Part shown: in pieces, positions 45,435-56,349 of the stretch
Layout: every line of letters begins with the position of its first letter
Numbering within the stretch: position 1 is the stretch's first letter
Assembly (NCBI RefSeq): GCF_003667705.1
Contig: NZ_CP033019.1
Location: forward strand, 4,092,001 to 4,156,000
Reading direction: 5' to 3'
DNA length: 64,000 bases
From: Janthinobacterium agaricidamnosum
GTDB taxonomy: Bacteria; Pseudomonadota; Gammaproteobacteria; Burkholderiales; Burkholderiaceae_D
The notes under the pieces: model-generated
Seen by the model: the letters and a program-made list of their open reading frames with translations, nothing else
Databases searched by the model: none
Told to the model about the DNA's origin: nothing
Position numbers and translations under genes: made by a program

Positions 45435-46726
45435 TAGCGGCTCTCCCGTTCACGCGAAGAGCGGCTGTCACGGCGCTGATTGACTTCTACTGTCGGCATG
45501 GCTTCCTGTGGCAAAACGGTGTTGGCTGCGGGTGTCGCGGCAGCACGGGCGGCGGCAGCGGCAGCATCGGTGGCAGCCGTCTGGGCGATCAACTTGTCGA
45601 GCGGCAGATACAGCAGATTGCTGCCCGTCTTGGCGTCAACCATGACCTTGCTGGCACTGCTGAACACTTGCTGCATCGTTTCCAGGTACATGCGGTCGCG
45701 CGTGACAGCCGGCGCCTTCTGGTACTCGACCAGCACCTGCTTGAAGCGCGACGCGTTACCTTCGGAGTTCTCGGTCACCATGGCCCGGTAGGCCTCTGCT
45801 TCCTGCACCAGGCGGAATGCTGCGCCGCGGGCTTTCGGAATGACGTCATTGGCGTAGGCCTGGCCTTCATTCTTCTGGCGTTCACGGTCCTGGCCTGCCT
45901 TGACGGCATCGTCGAAGGCGGCTTGCACCTGCTCCGGCGGCTGCACGGCCTGCATCGTCACGTTGTTAATCAACACGCCAGCCTTGTAATCTTCAAGAAT
46001 CTGCTGCATCAATTTCTGCGTATCAAAAGCCACTTTTTCGCGGCCTTCATACAGCACGAAGTCCATCTTGCTGCGGCCGACCACTTCGCGGATCGCCGTC
46101 TCGGCGACCTGGCGCAAGGTGTCTTCCTGGTCGCGCAGGCTGAACAGCCATTCCACGGGATCTTTCAAGGTGTACTGCACCGCGAACTGGATGTCGATGA
46201 TGTTTTCATCATCCGTCAGCATCAGCGACTCGCTGGCCTGCTTGTTGCGCAGCGAGGTGCGATAACCCACTTCCACCGTGCGCACCTGCGACACGTTGAC
46301 GGTTTCATCGGTCTGGAACGGATACGGCCAGCGCCAGTTGAGACCGGCGGGCGCCGTGCGCGTGTATTGGCCAAACGTCAGCACCACGCCGCTCTGGCCC
46401 TCTTGCACGATGAAGGCGCCGCTGGCGAGCCAGATGAAGACGGCGATCACGCCAACGACGCCGGCGGTGATGCCGGCCCCCTTCATGTCGGGGCGCGGGC
46501 CATTGCCGCCACCGTTGTTATTGCCGCCGTTGTCGGGACGGTTCTTCTGTCCGAAAAAGGCGTTCAGGCGCTGATTGAAATCGCGCCACAACTGATCGAG
46601 GTCCGGCGGACCTTCGCCGGGCTTTTTGCCTTCTTGGGCTTTCTTGCCGTCGTCCTTGCGATTGCCCCAGCGGGGATCGTTCAGGGACAACTTCAAGCCT
46701 GTTTTTTTGAGTAGGGAGACAAGCAT
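45434..46726 (-). CDS. hflK: FtsH protease modulator HflK
   Basis: This 430-residue protein has a long N-terminal cytoplasmic segment including an Asn/Gly-rich run (NRPDNGGNNNGGGNGP), one transmembrane helix (GAGITAGVVGVIAVFIWLASGAFIV), an SPFH domain (EGQSGVVLTFGQYTRT...) and an Ala-rich tail. It pairs with HflC to form the HflKC complex. The N-terminal tail preceding the anchor is the usual HflK feature that separates it from HflC. It starts two bases after the hflX stop, in the normal hfq-hflX-hflK-hflC order. Confidence 0.95.
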   Translation of the reverse strand: MLVSLLKKTGLKLSLNDPRWGNRKDDGKKAQEGKKPGEGPPDLDQLWRDFNQRLNAFFGQKNRPDNGGNNNGGGNGPRPDMKGAGITAGVVGVIAVFIWLASGAFIVQEGQSGVVLTFGQYTRTAPAGLNWRWPYPFQTDETVNVSQVRTVEVGYRTSLRNKQASESLMLTDDENIIDIQFAVQYTLKDPVEWLFSLRDQEDTLRQVAETAIREVVGRSKMDFVLYEGREKVAFDTQKLMQQILEDYKAGVLINNVTMQAVQPPEQVQAAFDDAVKAGQDRERQKNEGQAYANDVIPKARGAAFRLVQEAEAYRAMVTENSEGNASRFKQVLVEYQKAPAVTRDRMYLETMQQVFSSASKVMVDAKTGSNLLYLPLDKLIAQTAATDAAAAAARAAATPAANTVLPQEAMPTVEVNQRRDSRSSRERESR

Positions 46727-46728
46727 AA

Positions 46729-47952
46729 CTATCGTGTTCCGACTTGGGAGTGGGTGGAAATCCTATCGTCCTCGCCAGGCTCTTCGTCCTGGTCCGGGGC
46801 GGCGCCATCGTGCTGGTCGTACTGACCGTCAAACTGATCTTCCTGCGGTGCTTCGTCGTTCTGATACAGGTGGGCAGAACGGGGCGCCTTCCTGGCCATC
46901 TCGACGATCGCATCGCGCAGCAGGTCGAGCCCGCTGCCCTTCTGCGCACTGACGAACACGCGACTGATCGTAGCATATTCGTCGCGTTCCACCGAAGGCT
47001 CCAGCCCGGCCGCATCGATCTTGTTCCACACGAGGATTTGCGGAATATGATCGGCGCCGATCTCTTTCAAGACCAGGTTGACCTGCTCGATCTGCTCCAT
47101 GCGCACCGGCGACGCGGCGTCGACGACGTGCAGCAGCAGATCGGCATGAATGGTTTCTTCGAGCGTGGCGCGAAAGGCAGCCACCAGCTGGTGCGGCAAT
47201 TCGCGTACGAAGCCGACCGTGTCGGAGATCACCACGTTGCCCACTTCCTGGCCCAGGTAAACCCGGCGCGAGGTGGTGTCGAGGGTGGCGAACAACTGGT
47301 CGGCGACATACACGCCGGCCTTGGTCACGGCATTGAACAGGGTCGACTTGCCGGCATTGGTATAGCCGACGAGGGACACCGAGAATGTGTGATTGCGGCC
47401 GCGCGCGCGGCGCTGCGTTTCGCGCTGCTTGTGCAGTTTTTCCAGGCGCGCGCGCAGGGCCTTGACACGGTCGCCGATCAGCCGGCGGTCGGTCTCGAGC
47501 TGCGTCTCGCCGGGACCGCGCAAGCCGATACCGCCCTTTTGCCGTTCCAGGTGGGTCCAGCCGCGGATCAGGCGCGTGGCCAGATGCTGCAGCTGGGCCA
47601 GCTCGACTTGCAGCTTGCCCTCGTGGCTCTTGGCGCGCTGCGCGAAGATGTCGAGGATCAGGCTGGTGCGGTCGAGCACGCGCACATTCAGGCGCTTTTC
47701 CAGATTGCGCTGCTGGGCGGGCGAGAGGGCGTGATTGAAGATGACGATTTCCAGGCCATCGTTGACGACGACGTCGCCAATTTCATCGGCCTTGCCGCTG
47801 CCGACGAAATACGCGGAATCGGGACTGGAACGCTTGGCCGTGATGGTGGAAATCGGGTCCGCGCCAGCCGAACGCGACAACAGCATGAGTTCCTCCATGC
47901 TGGCGGCGAAGTCGCTGTGACCGAAGTCAACCCCGACTAGTGCCGCGCGCAT
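46729..47952 (-). CDS. hflX: Ribosome-associated GTPase HflX
   Basis: This 407-residue GTPase has the HflX N-terminal domain (ISTITAKRSSPDSAYFVGSGKADE), a coiled linker (GPGETQLETDRRLIGDRV) and a G domain with GYTNAGKSTLFN (G1), DTVGFVRELPHQL (G3) and WNKIDA (G4). HflX splits stalled 70S ribosomes after stress. A C-terminal tail of about 40 acidic, Asp/Gln-rich residues extends beyond the usual end. It follows hfq by 114 bases. Confidence 0.95.
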   Translation of the reverse strand: MRAALVGVDFGHSDFAASMEELMLLSRSAGADPISTITAKRSSPDSAYFVGSGKADEIGDVVVNDGLEIVIFNHALSPAQQRNLEKRLNVRVLDRTSLILDIFAQRAKSHEGKLQVELAQLQHLATRLIRGWTHLERQKGGIGLRGPGETQLETDRRLIGDRVKALRARLEKLHKQRETQRRARGRNHTFSVSLVGYTNAGKSTLFNAVTKAGVYVADQLFATLDTTSRRVYLGQEVGNVVISDTVGFVRELPHQLVAAFRATLEETIHADLLLHVVDAASPVRMEQIEQVNLVLKEIGADHIPQILVWNKIDAAGLEPSVERDEYATISRVFVSAQKGSGLDLLRDAIVEMARKAPRSAHLYQNDEAPQEDQFDGQYDQHDGAAPDQDEEPGEDDRISTHSQVGTR

Positions 47953-48066
47953 GATGGCATCTGATGAGTTGCGGCGAACGCCGACGCCGATGCAAACGCA
48001 TCAGCGCCGCTGGCGCGGACGGGGGCGATGGAGGGTGAAAGGCGCTGGGCCGTCAAGCTCAACGCT

Positions 48067-48303
48067 TTACTCCGCTTCAGATTCAATATTGAGATTGACG
48101 GCACGGGCCGGCACCACTGTCGAGATGGCATGCTTGTACACCATCTGTGTCACCGTATTGCGCAGCAATACGACATATTGATCGAACGATTCGATATGGC
48201 CCTGCAATTTAATGCCATTGACCAGGTAGATCGAGACAGGAACATGCTCTTTGCGTAATGCATTGAGGAATGGGTCTTGTAACAGTTGCCCTTTGTTGCT
48301 CAT
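48067..48303 (-). CDS. hfq: RNA chaperone Hfq
   Basis: This 78-residue Sm-like protein begins [35 protein letters not shown] with Sm1 and contains the Sm2 core YKHAIST. It forms a hexameric ring that pairs small RNAs with messages. The C-terminal tail is short, about ten residues, as in many betaproteobacteria. GGAG lies five bases before the ATG. Confidence 0.97.
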   Translation of the reverse strand: MSNKGQLLQDPFLNALRKEHVPVSIYLVNGIKLQGHIESFDQYVVLLRNTVTQMVYKHAISTVVPARAVNLNIESEAE

Positions 48304-48489
48304 AACAGCTCCGTTGTTTATGTTGTTGTGTAAGAATTGGAGGCGACTCGCTTGATTTCAAGTGCTCTCACACCTTTCAAAGAAAGAAAGATGCGTCATA
48401 GCTACTGTAACCTGTTTTCGCGATCGCTGTCGCGCATGGCGCATTAACACTTTATTATTTCCGTGCAAATAACCATTGAATTGGCTGTC

Positions 48490-48514
48490 GGCGCCGCATT
48501 ATCTCCGCGGCGCC
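48490..48514. other. Perfect GC hairpin between der and hfq
   Basis: GGCGCCGC pairs with GCGGCGCC around a nine-base loop, 31 bases beyond the der stop. There is no T run on the minus strand, so it may be a 3' stabilising or weak terminator structure. The remaining 48304-48545 stretch shows only the hfq leader. Confidence 0.45.
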
Positions 48515-48545
48515 TTAATATGCACTTAATCCAGCTGTTAACTCA

Positions 48546-49892
48546 TTACTTGCTTGGCGTGCGTGCAAACGGGTTTTTACCCGTACGCAATTCGATGCGC
48601 AGCGGCGTGCCGACCAGGGCAAACGTATCGCGGAAATGTTTTTCCAGATAACGCTTGTAGGGATCGCCAACGGCGTCGAGCGCATTGCCGTGAATAACGA
48701 TCACAGGCGGGTTCATGCCGCCCTGGTGGGCATAGCGCAGCTTCGGACGGATCGAACCCTTGCGGCGCGGTTCCTGCTTCTCCACGGCTTCGATCAGGGC
48801 GCGCGTCAGCTTCGGCGTCGACAGGTCGCACATGGCGGCCGCATACGCGGCGTTGAGCGACTTCATCAATGGACCGATGTTGGTGCCCTTCAGCGCCGAA
48901 ATGAAATGCATCTGCGCGAACGACAGGAAATCGAGCTTGCGGTCGATATCGATCTTGATTTCATCGCGCTGGTGCGATTGCAAGCCATCCCATTTATTCA
49001 CGGCCACGACCAGTGCGCGGCCCGATTCCAGGATAAAACCGGCGATATGCGCGTCCTGCTCCGAAATATCCTGCTGCGCGTCGAGCATCAGCACGACCAC
49101 GTTGGCTTCGGAAATCGACTGCAGCGTTTTCACCACCGAGAATTTCTCGATCGCTTCAAACACCTTGCCGCGGCGGCGGATACCGGCCGTGTCGATCAGG
49201 GTGTATTGCTGGCCATCGCGCTCGAACGGGATTTCGATCGAATCGCGCGTCGTGCCCGGCATGTCGAAGGCGATCACGCGCTCTTCGCCCAGCAGGGTGT
49301 TGATCAAGGTCGACTTGCCCACGTTCGGACGGCCGACAAGGGCGATCTTGATGCCGCGGTCGGTCTTTTCCAGCTCTTCAGGCTCATCCGGACGCTGCGC
49401 GAACGCCAGGTCCAGCATCACTTCGACGAGGTCGTTGACGCCGTCACCGTGCGCCGACGAGATCGCATACGGATCGCCCATGCCCAATTCATAGAATTCG
49501 GACACGACGGCCGTGTAGCGCATGCCTTCGCTTTTGTTAACCACCAGCAAGACCGGGCGGCCGCTCTTGCGCAGGAAGTCGACGATGGTCTTGTCATGCG
49601 GGGTCAGGCCCTGACGGCCGTCCACGATGAACACCACCACGTCGGCCTCGGCCACGGCCTGCTTGGTCTGCAGTGCCATCTGGTGCATGATGCCTTCCTT
49701 GGCGACGGGTTCGAAACCACCCGTATCGATGACGAGGAAGGGACGTTCGCCGACACGGCCTTCGCCATAGTGACGATCGCGCGTCAACCCAGGCAAATCC
49801 GCCACCAGCGCATCGCGCGAGCGGGTCAGACGATTGAATAAAGTCGATTTCCCAACATTGGGTCGACCTACTAGTGCAATTACCGGCTTCAT
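48546..49892 (-). CDS. der: Ribosome biogenesis GTPase Der (EngA)
   Basis: This 448-residue protein has two tandem GTPase domains, each with GRPNVGKST (residues about 8-16 and 184-192), the second followed by [24 protein letters not shown] and a C-terminal KH-like domain ([24 protein letters not shown]). Der acts in 50S subunit maturation. It starts four bases after the bamB stop, continuing a conserved operon. Confidence 0.97.
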   Translation of the reverse strand: MKPVIALVGRPNVGKSTLFNRLTRSRDALVADLPGLTRDRHYGEGRVGERPFLVIDTGGFEPVAKEGIMHQMALQTKQAVAEADVVVFIVDGRQGLTPHDKTIVDFLRKSGRPVLLVVNKSEGMRYTAVVSEFYELGMGDPYAISSAHGDGVNDLVEVMLDLAFAQRPDEPEELEKTDRGIKIALVGRPNVGKSTLINTLLGEERVIAFDMPGTTRDSIEIPFERDGQQYTLIDTAGIRRRGKVFEAIEKFSVVKTLQSISEANVVVLMLDAQQDISEQDAHIAGFILESGRALVVAVNKWDGLQSHQRDEIKIDIDRKLDFLSFAQMHFISALKGTNIGPLMKSLNAAYAAAMCDLSTPKLTRALIEAVEKQEPRRKGSIRPKLRYAHQGGMNPPVIVIHGNALDAVGDPYKRYLEKHFRDTFALVGTPLRIELRTGKNPFARTPSK

Positions 49893-49896
49893 TGTA

Positions 49897-51042
49897 TTAC
49901 TCGACCGCGAGAGCGGTCACTGTCCCTGATTGGGTTTGAAAAATCAAATTCGAACCGGCAACGACGGGAGCCGAAACAATCGGGCTACCGTCGGTGCTGA
50001 CACGACCTATTAATGCGCCATCTTCCCGTGACAGGAAGTGGATATAACCTTGATAGTCGCCGACGGCGACGCTGCGGCCGTAGGAGGCCGGCGTCGACAG
50101 GCGGCGGCGCGCCAGCGCCTCATTCTTCCAGGCGCTCTGGCCGGCTTCGCGGCTGAACGCCACCACGGCACCCTGGTCATCGGCAACAAACACGAAACGC
50201 TGGTCGACGGCGACGCCCACATCGGACGAAATCGGCTTGGTCCAGCGCGGCACACCCGTGGCGGCGTCGAAGCAGCCCGCCTTGCCCTGATACGTGACGG
50301 CGCACACTTCGCCTTCGAACACCACCGGCGTGCCGGCGATGTCGGAGACGCGCTCCAGTTCGGTGGCGCCGCGCGGTTCGCTGACGACGATCTCCCAGCG
50401 TACCACACCGGTCGCTGCCGTCAGTGCCAGCAGCTTGCCGCCCGGCTGGGCCACGTAGATGTTCGCGCCGCCCAGCACCATGCCCGGCGCATTGCGCAAG
50501 GTCAATGCCGGCGTGGCGCGCTGCACCGTCCATTTGCGTTCGCCCGTCTTGGCGTCGAAGCCGACGATGCGGTTGTCCACGCTGCGCACCACGACCACGC
50601 CCTGCCCCACGACGGGCGCCGTCAATACTTCGCTGGACGCCTGCGCCTTCCACAGCTGCTTGCCATCGGCGTCAAACGCCAGCACGGCGCCCTTGGCGGC
50701 GCCGACGGCGACGACGGCACCATCGCTGCCGGCACCCGAGGTGATGTCGCTGCCGGCCTTGATGCGCCACGTTTCACGGCCGCTGGCCGCATCCAGGCGC
50801 GCCAGCGCGCCATCGGCGCTGACCACGTACAGGCTGCTGCCGGCCAGCGCAGGCGTCAACGCGTACACGCCGGCCTTGCCGATCGAATACTTCCAGGCGT
50901 CGCGCACGGCAATGCTCGATTTTAACTCGACCAGCTTGGCCGGCTCGACTTTCGGATCTTTCGAGGCGAACGGGTTCCAGGACGAGCAACCGGCCATCAG
51001 GGCCAACAGACTTGCAGCTACCAGCTTTTCAGTGACACGCAT
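49897..51042 (-). CDS. bamB: Outer membrane assembly lipoprotein BamB
   Basis: This 381-residue protein starts [25 protein letters not shown], a lipoprotein signal with lipobox LMAGC. It then has an eight-bladed PQQ-type propeller with repeated A-x-D-x-x-T-G-x-x-x-W blades, for example [28 protein letters not shown] and [15 protein letters not shown]. BamB is a subunit of the BAM complex that inserts outer-membrane beta barrels. ATG 51042 gives the signal peptide, so the upstream frame to 51081 is rejected. Confidence 0.95.
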   Translation of the reverse strand: MRVTEKLVAASLLALMAGCSSWNPFASKDPKVEPAKLVELKSSIAVRDAWKYSIGKAGVYALTPALAGSSLYVVSADGALARLDAASGRETWRIKAGSDITSGAGSDGAVVAVGAAKGAVLAFDADGKQLWKAQASSEVLTAPVVGQGVVVVRSVDNRIVGFDAKTGERKWTVQRATPALTLRNAPGMVLGGANIYVAQPGGKLLALTAATGVVRWEIVVSEPRGATELERVSDIAGTPVVFEGEVCAVTYQGKAGCFDAATGVPRWTKPISSDVGVAVDQRFVFVADDQGAVVAFSREAGQSAWKNEALARRRLSTPASYGRSVAVGDYQGYIHFLSREDGALIGRVSTDGSPIVSAPVVAGSNLIFQTQSGTVTALAVE

Positions 51043-51130
51043 AAGTGTTATCCAACCTTTTTCTTGTACTTGTAAGGGCAAGGCAGGCGGCGCACAACGC
51101 CGCGCGGCCGCACCACCATCAGTGTTCCTG

Positions 51131-51799
51131 TCAGGCGGCGGCCTTGTCAGCCTTGGCCTTGTCTTCCGGTACCGTGCCGCCGATCGCTTCCAGTTTGACC
51201 TGGATCAGTTGACGGCCTGGATTGTTCCTGTCCGTCGCGGCTATCGCGGCCAGGTAGGCCGTGCGGGCATCGGCCAGCTTGTTTTGCGCCACCAGGATGT
51301 CGCCCTTGCGGTCGGCCACGGCACCGGCAAATTGCGCCACGGTGGCCGTCGCCAGCACCTTCAGCGCTTCATCGTAGGCTTTTTCGTCCAGCAGGACGCC
51401 GGCCAGACGCAACTTGGCGATGGCCTTGTACTCTTCCGTACCGTGCTCGGCCACCCATTGCAGCTGGGTCTTGGCCGTTTTCAGGTCGTTCGCGTCGAAC
51501 GCCACCTTGGCCGCGGCCAGGGCGCTCATCTGTGCATATGCCGTACCGCTGAAACGCGATTGCATGTCGCTGGTCGCGCGCATCACCTTGGCCGTGTCCT
51601 TGGCGGCGATGGCGTTCTGCAGTTCGTCGTACAGCTGGCCCGCTTGCGCGGCCTGCGTGCGCTGGTAGTACTGCCAGCCAGCCCAGCCGCTGTAGCCGGC
51701 CAGCGCCACGATCAGGACCCAGGAGGTCAGATTGCCATTGCGCTGCCACCAGGCCTTGAGGGTTGCCAGTTGTTCTTGTTCTTCGTGATCGTATGCCAT
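51131..51799 (-). CDS. YfgM-like ancillary protein of the Sec translocon
   Basis: This 222-residue protein has a short cytoplasmic N terminus (MAYDHEEQEQLATLKAWWQRNG), one transmembrane helix (LTSWVLIVALAGYSGWAGW) and a periplasmic TPR-like domain (KAYDEALKVLATATVAQFAG...). It matches the YfgM family, which associates with PpiD and SecYEG and helps protein traffic in the periplasm. It lies between hisS and bamB, its usual place. Confidence 0.9.
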   Translation of the reverse strand: MAYDHEEQEQLATLKAWWQRNGNLTSWVLIVALAGYSGWAGWQYYQRTQAAQAGQLYDELQNAIAAKDTAKVMRATSDMQSRFSGTAYAQMSALAAAKVAFDANDLKTAKTQLQWVAEHGTEEYKAIAKLRLAGVLLDEKAYDEALKVLATATVAQFAGAVADRKGDILVAQNKLADARTAYLAAIAATDRNNPGRQLIQVKLEAIGGTVPEDKAKADKAAA

Positions 51800-51853
51800 G
51801 GGTCGTCAGTTTGAATGAGTAGTTGATCGAGGGTAGTACGGTCTTGCTGCAAA

Positions 51854-53215
51854 TTAATGGTGGTGATGCACGTGGCCGCCAGGACCGTGGTCGTGGCCGC
51901 AATCGTGGTCGCCGATGATCTGGTCCACCACGTAATCGACGACATCGTCGAACGGCACCGTGCTCTGCTGCGCGCCCGCATCGGCTTCGCGCATGGCTTT
52001 CACCGTCGCGACGTTGTTGGCGATTTCATCGTCGCCCAGGATCACGGCAAACGCCGCGCCGCTGGCATCGGCCTTTTTCATTTGCGTCTTGAAGCTGCCG
52101 CCGCCGTTGCTCGCTGCGCAATGTAGCACAACGTCCAGGCCCGCATCGCGAATCCGCTCGGCCAGCACGAACGCTTGCAAGCCGGCCTGCTCGCCCTGGT
52201 GCACCAGGTAGACGTCGCACTGGGCCGGCGCTTCCGGCTCGGCCGCATCCTTCATCAGCAGCACCAGGCGTTCGACGCCCATGCCGAAACCGACGGCGGG
52301 CGTCGATTTGCCGCCGAACATTTCCACCATGCCGTCATAGCGGCCGCCGGCGCAGACCGTGCCTTGCGCGCCCAGCTTGTCGCTGACCCACTCGAACACC
52401 GTGCGGTTGTAGTAATCGAGGCCGCGCACCAGGCGTGGATTGATGGTGAACGGGATATTGTTGTGGTTCAAGATCTTCTGCACGCCGTGGAAGTGGGCCA
52501 GCGATTCCTCGCCCAGGTAATCGAGCAGCTTCGGCGCGCCATTGACCAGGTCCTGCATGGCAGGGTTCTTGGTGTCGAGGATGCGCAGCGGATTGCTGTG
52601 CAGGCGGCGCTTGGCTTCTTCGTCGAGCAGCTCGCTGTGGCTTTCCAGGTAGGCGATCAGGTCGGCGCGGTGGCGCAGGCGCTCGGCCGCGTCGCCGATC
52701 GAGTTCAGTTCCAGGCGGATGCCTTCCAGGCCCAGGTCATCCCACAGACGGCGCGACAGCATGATGATCTCGGCGTCGATGTCCGGGCCCGTGAAACCGA
52801 TGGCTTCCACGCCGAACTGGTGGAACTGGCGGTAGCGGCCTTTCTGCGGGCGTTCGTGACGGAACATCTGGCCCTTGTACCACAGGCGTTTCGGGCCTTC
52901 ATAGACGAGGTTGTGCTCGACCACGGCGCGCACCACGCCGGCCGTGCCTTCCGGGCGCAAGGTCAGGTTATCGCCGTTCATCGAATCGGTGAACGAATAC
53001 ATTTCCTTTTCCACGATATCGGTCACGGCGCCGATGGCGCGCGCGAACAATTTCGTCTCTTCCACGATCGGCGTGCGGATTTGCTGGAAACCGTAGCTTT
53101 GCAGAACGGACTGGGCCGTATTTTCAAACAATTCCCACAGCGGGGCGTCGGCGGGCAGGATATCGTTCATGCCTTTGACGGCGGTGATTTTATCGAGCTT
53201 TTTATTTTCGGACAT
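51854..53215 (-). CDS. hisS: Histidyl-tRNA synthetase with a His-rich C-terminal tail
   Basis: This 453-residue class II synthetase carries motif 2 ([19 protein letters not shown]), the histidine A box [13 protein letters not shown], motif 3 ([15 protein letters not shown]) and a C-terminal anticodon-binding domain. It ends with an extra tail (from about 436) [17 protein letters not shown], eight histidines in 18 residues, beyond the normal end of the family. The tail may bind Zn, Ni or Cu. The enzyme charges tRNA-His in the cytoplasm. It lies downstream of ispG as in related bacteria. Confidence 0.96.
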   Translation of the reverse strand: MSENKKLDKITAVKGMNDILPADAPLWELFENTAQSVLQSYGFQQIRTPIVEETKLFARAIGAVTDIVEKEMYSFTDSMNGDNLTLRPEGTAGVVRAVVEHNLVYEGPKRLWYKGQMFRHERPQKGRYRQFHQFGVEAIGFTGPDIDAEIIMLSRRLWDDLGLEGIRLELNSIGDAAERLRHRADLIAYLESHSELLDEEAKRRLHSNPLRILDTKNPAMQDLVNGAPKLLDYLGEESLAHFHGVQKILNHNNIPFTINPRLVRGLDYYNRTVFEWVSDKLGAQGTVCAGGRYDGMVEMFGGKSTPAVGFGMGVERLVLLMKDAAEPEAPAQCDVYLVHQGEQAGLQAFVLAERIRDAGLDVVLHCAASNGGGSFKTQMKKADASGAAFAVILGDDEIANNVATVKAMREADAGAQQSTVPFDDVVDYVVDQIIGDHDCGHDHGPGGHVHHHH

Positions 53216-53244
53216 AGTGTTCTTCTTTGCTTTAACTTGATTGC

Positions 53245-53270
53245 CGGATTACGCGCGTAGCGCTAATCCG
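53245..53270. repeat. REP-like palindrome 3
   Basis: CGGATTACGCGCG pairs with CGC..TAATCCG. The stretch GCTAATCCGACCTACGC that follows also occurs at 26278-26294, so the element is dispersed. It lies between hisS and ispG. Confidence 0.65.
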
Positions 53271-53272
53271 AC

Positions 53273-54535
53273 CTACGCTGCTGCGCCGTAATGGCTTTTA
53301 ACATAATTGAGGACGATGTCCTGGAATTCCTCGACGATGCGTTCGCCGCGCAGGGTGACGACTTTTTCGCCGTCGACAAACACGGGGGCGGCTGGCGACT
53401 CGCCCGTGCCGGGCAGGCTGATGCCGATGTTCGCATGCTTCGATTCGCCGGGACCGTTGACGATGCAGCCCATGACGGCCACGTTCATCGCTTCCACGCC
53501 CGGATACGATTTCTTCCACTCCGGCATCTGCTCGCGCAGATACGTCTGGATGTTGTCGGCCAGTTCCTGGAAGGTGGTCGACGTCGTGCGCCCGCAGCCG
53601 GGACAGGCGATCACCATGGGCGCGAACTTGCGCAAGCCCATGGTTTGCAAAATTTCCTGGCCGACGATCACTTCGCGCGTGCGGTCGCCGCCCGGTTCCG
53701 GCGTGAGCGAAATGCGGATGGTGTCGCCGATCCCCTCTTGCAGCAGCACGGCCAGGGCCGCCGTCGAAGCGACGATGCCCTTGCTGCCCATGCCCGCTTC
53801 CGTCAGGCCCAGGTGCAGCGGATAGTCGCAGCGCTGCGCCAGTTCGCGGTACACGGCGATCAGATCTTGCACACCAGAAACTTTGCACGACAGGATGATC
53901 TTGTCGCGGCCCAGACCCAGCTCTTCGGCGCGCACGGCGTTTTCAATCGCCGACGTCACCAGCGCCTCGTACATCACGGCTTGCGCCGGCCATGGATCGG
54001 CACGGCCCGCATTTTCATCCATGATGCGCGCCAGCAAGGCCTGGTCCAGGCTGCCCCAGTTCACGCCGATGCGCACCGGCTTGTCATACTTGCAAGCCAC
54101 CTCGATCATTTGCGCAAATTGCGTGTCGCGCTTGGCGCCCTTGCCCACGTTGCCCGGATTGATGCGGTACTTCGACAGCGCGCGCGCGCAATCGGGGTAG
54201 TCGTTGAGCAGGGTATGGCCGTTGTAGTGAAAATCGCCCACCAGCGGCACGTCGATGTCCATCTTGTCGAGCTGCTCGCGGATGTAGGGCACGGCCGCAG
54301 CCGCTTCCGGACGGTCCACCGTCAGGCGCACCAGTTCCGAACCGGCACGCGCCAGTTCCTTGATCTGGATCGCCGTGCCGATGGCATCGGCCGTATCCGT
54401 GTTCGTCATCGACTGCACCACCACGGGGGCGTCGCCGCCCACCCAGATCTGGCGCTGGCCGTGCGCGATCAGCACCTTGCGGCTGTCGCGGCGGCCGGAT
54501 GGGCCGGAGCCGATCGCTGTTTTCGAGGTAGCCAT
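53273..54535 (-). CDS. ispG: 4-hydroxy-3-methylbut-2-en-1-yl diphosphate synthase
   Basis: This 420-residue IspG (GcpE) has the N-terminal TIM barrel ([32 protein letters not shown]) and the C-terminal [4Fe-4S]-binding domain with [10 protein letters not shown] and [11 protein letters not shown] supplying the three cluster cysteines. It catalyses the penultimate step of the MEP isoprenoid pathway, with flavodoxin or ferredoxin as reductant. It is in its conserved place between rodZ-like and hisS. Confidence 0.97.
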   Translation of the reverse strand: MATSKTAIGSGPSGRRDSRKVLIAHGQRQIWVGGDAPVVVQSMTNTDTADAIGTAIQIKELARAGSELVRLTVDRPEAAAAVPYIREQLDKMDIDVPLVGDFHYNGHTLLNDYPDCARALSKYRINPGNVGKGAKRDTQFAQMIEVACKYDKPVRIGVNWGSLDQALLARIMDENAGRADPWPAQAVMYEALVTSAIENAVRAEELGLGRDKIILSCKVSGVQDLIAVYRELAQRCDYPLHLGLTEAGMGSKGIVASTAALAVLLQEGIGDTIRISLTPEPGGDRTREVIVGQEILQTMGLRKFAPMVIACPGCGRTTSTTFQELADNIQTYLREQMPEWKKSYPGVEAMNVAVMGCIVNGPGESKHANIGISLPGTGESPAAPVFVDGEKVVTLRGERIVEEFQDIVLNYVKSHYGAAA

Positions 54536-54573
54536 AATATTATCTTCTGAGTTTGCTTGAACGATTACTGCAA

Positions 54574-55569
54574 TTATTTGATGCTGACACGCGAGATCGT
54601 GCCGCCGGCCACGGTCGGCAGATCCAGCTTGGCGCCGCGCAAGGTTGCCTGCACGACACCCGGCTTGCCCACCACCAAAGTGGCCGGTCCCGTGATATCG
54701 AACGTTTCCGTGCTGCCCGCCTTGACCATGCGCGAAATCAGCGGAGAAGCGCCGGGACGGCGGATCTCGACCCAGGAATCCTGCTCCACCTTCAGCACCA
54801 GCGCATTCGCGCCCACGGCAGCGGCAGCAGCGGGCGGCGTGACGGCAGCCGTCGCCGCTGTCGCCGGAGCTGGCACGGCGGCTGGCGGCACGGCGGCGGC
54901 CGGCGCCGAAGCGGCGGCAGCGGCAGGTGCGCCCGTCTGCGTATCGTTGCCTGGCGGCGGCGGCACGGAAATCAGGGGCACGGACGGCGACTGCACGGGC
55001 GTCAAGTCCTGGCCCGGCTTGATCAGGGTCGTTTCCACCGGGCCTACTTCCGCATGCGCGGTTTCCTTCTCGGCGTGCGAGGACAGCAGGCTGGCCGGCA
55101 CATAGCCGAGTTTATAGGCGCCAAAGGCGGCCGCCACGACGACGGCCACGGCGCCGGCGATCCAGATTGGCGTCTGGTTCGACGAGCGCTGCGTCATCGA
55201 CGGGAAACGCGATTCCGAGAACGTGGCGGAAATCTCGCGCCGCACGGGCGCGGCCGGGTCTTGCGCCGGCGCCGGATGGACTTCGATCATGGCCACCAGC
55301 GGCGCCGCGTCGAGACGCACCACCTTGGCGTAGGCGCGCACGAAACCGCGCACCACGGCCACGTTCGGCAAGGCCGCCATGTCGCCTTCTTCCAGCGCGA
55401 TCACCTGGCGCGGCGCCAGCTTGAGCTGGTCGGCCACCTGCTCCACGGGCCAGCCCAGCGCTTCGCGCTGCGCCTTCAACTGTGCGCCTGCCAACGCAAG
55501 ATTGCCCTGGGGCTGCTGCTGAGGCGTTTCTGCCCACTCTGAATTCATTGGTATCCCTGTCTCACTCAT
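54574..55569 (-). CDS. RodZ-like helix-turn-helix membrane protein
   Basis: This 331-residue protein starts with a helix-turn-helix of the HTH_25 group ([43 protein letters not shown], about 24-66), then a transmembrane helix ([23 protein letters not shown], about 131-153), a long Ala/Pro-rich periplasmic linker and a terminal DUF4115 domain ([16 protein letters not shown]...). That is the layout of RodZ, which links MreB to the wall-synthesis complex. ATG 55569 overlaps the pilW stop by eight bases; ATG 55548 seven codons inside is an alternative with AGGGA upstream. Confidence 0.8.
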   Translation of the reverse strand: MSETGIPMNSEWAETPQQQPQGNLALAGAQLKAQREALGWPVEQVADQLKLAPRQVIALEEGDMAALPNVAVVRGFVRAYAKVVRLDAAPLVAMIEVHPAPAQDPAAPVRREISATFSESRFPSMTQRSSNQTPIWIAGAVAVVVAAAFGAYKLGYVPASLLSSHAEKETAHAEVGPVETTLIKPGQDLTPVQSPSVPLISVPPPPGNDTQTGAPAAAAASAPAAAVPPAAVPAPATAATAAVTPPAAAAAVGANALVLKVEQDSWVEIRRPGASPLISRMVKAGSTETFDITGPATLVVGKPGVVQATLRGAKLDLPTVAGGTISRVSIK

Positions 55570-56338
55570 CAAACGCCCCATTTTGATAAGCAGCATATTC
55601 GGGGGAGCCGGAATGGTGGTTGCGCAAATGCGCCCCCAGGCCAGCTTCCGCACCCGCATCCCCGAGCTTATGCTGCACCTTGATCCCGAGCCACAGCACA
55701 TCGGCCGTCTGGCTCTCCATTGTCGCTACTTTACCGAGCCGCTCAAGGTAATGAGCCGCTTGCCGGTAGTCTTGCTGTTGGTAATACACGCGCACCAGGC
55801 CGGCATACGTGATTGCCGCGCCAGGTGCGATGCGCTCCGCCTTGAGCCAGTAGTCAGCGGCACGCGGGTAATCTTTCATGACCAGGCTGCACGCCGCCGC
55901 ATTATGCAGCGCCAGTTCAGGCGTGCCATAGGCGGCATCTTGCAATGCGGCATCGAAATACGCCAGCGACTGCGCCGCGCGCCCGGTCTGGCACAGAAAC
56001 TGGCCATAATTATTGCTCAACTCGGGATTGTGGGGCGCGAGGCGCAATGCGTAAAGAAAATCTTTTTCAGCAGCCCCAGGTTGATGCATGGCAGCAAAAA
56101 TCAGGGCGCGCATGCCGCGCACCTGGACGTTGTCCGGCACCAGCTGCACCGCCTGCTCTGCTTCGGCCAACGCCACCACAAACTGATCCTGCATATAATA
56201 GGCGCTGGCCAGCTGCAAGCGCAAGGCGGCGCGCTGCTCGACAGATGCAGCTTGCTCCTTGTCTGCGGTGGAAGCACAGCCGACCAGCAGCACAGCCAGG
56301 CAAACAGCGGCCACAGCAAGCGAGCGTTGGTAAGCCAT
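55562..56338 (-). CDS. pilW: Type IV pilus biogenesis lipoprotein PilW/PilF
   Basis: This 258-residue lipoprotein has signal MAYQRSLAVAAVCLAVLLVGC with lipobox and five or six TPR units (QLASAYYMQDQFVVALAEAEQAVQLVPDNV, FLYALRLAPHNPELSNNYGQFLCQTG and so on). It is the pilotin-type protein that helps the PilQ secretin assemble. GAGGG lies just before ATG 56338, which is favoured over an ATG four codons upstream overlapping the rlmN stop. Known as pilF or pilW in different species. Confidence 0.9.
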   Translation of the reverse strand: MAYQRSLAVAAVCLAVLLVGCASTADKEQAASVEQRAALRLQLASAYYMQDQFVVALAEAEQAVQLVPDNVQVRGMRALIFAAMHQPGAAEKDFLYALRLAPHNPELSNNYGQFLCQTGRAAQSLAYFDAALQDAAYGTPELALHNAAACSLVMKDYPRAADYWLKAERIAPGAAITYAGLVRVYYQQQDYRQAAHYLERLGKVATMESQTADVLWLGIKVQHKLGDAGAEAGLGAHLRNHHSGSPEYAAYQNGAFDE

Positions 56339-56349
56339 GCCTTCCCTCA

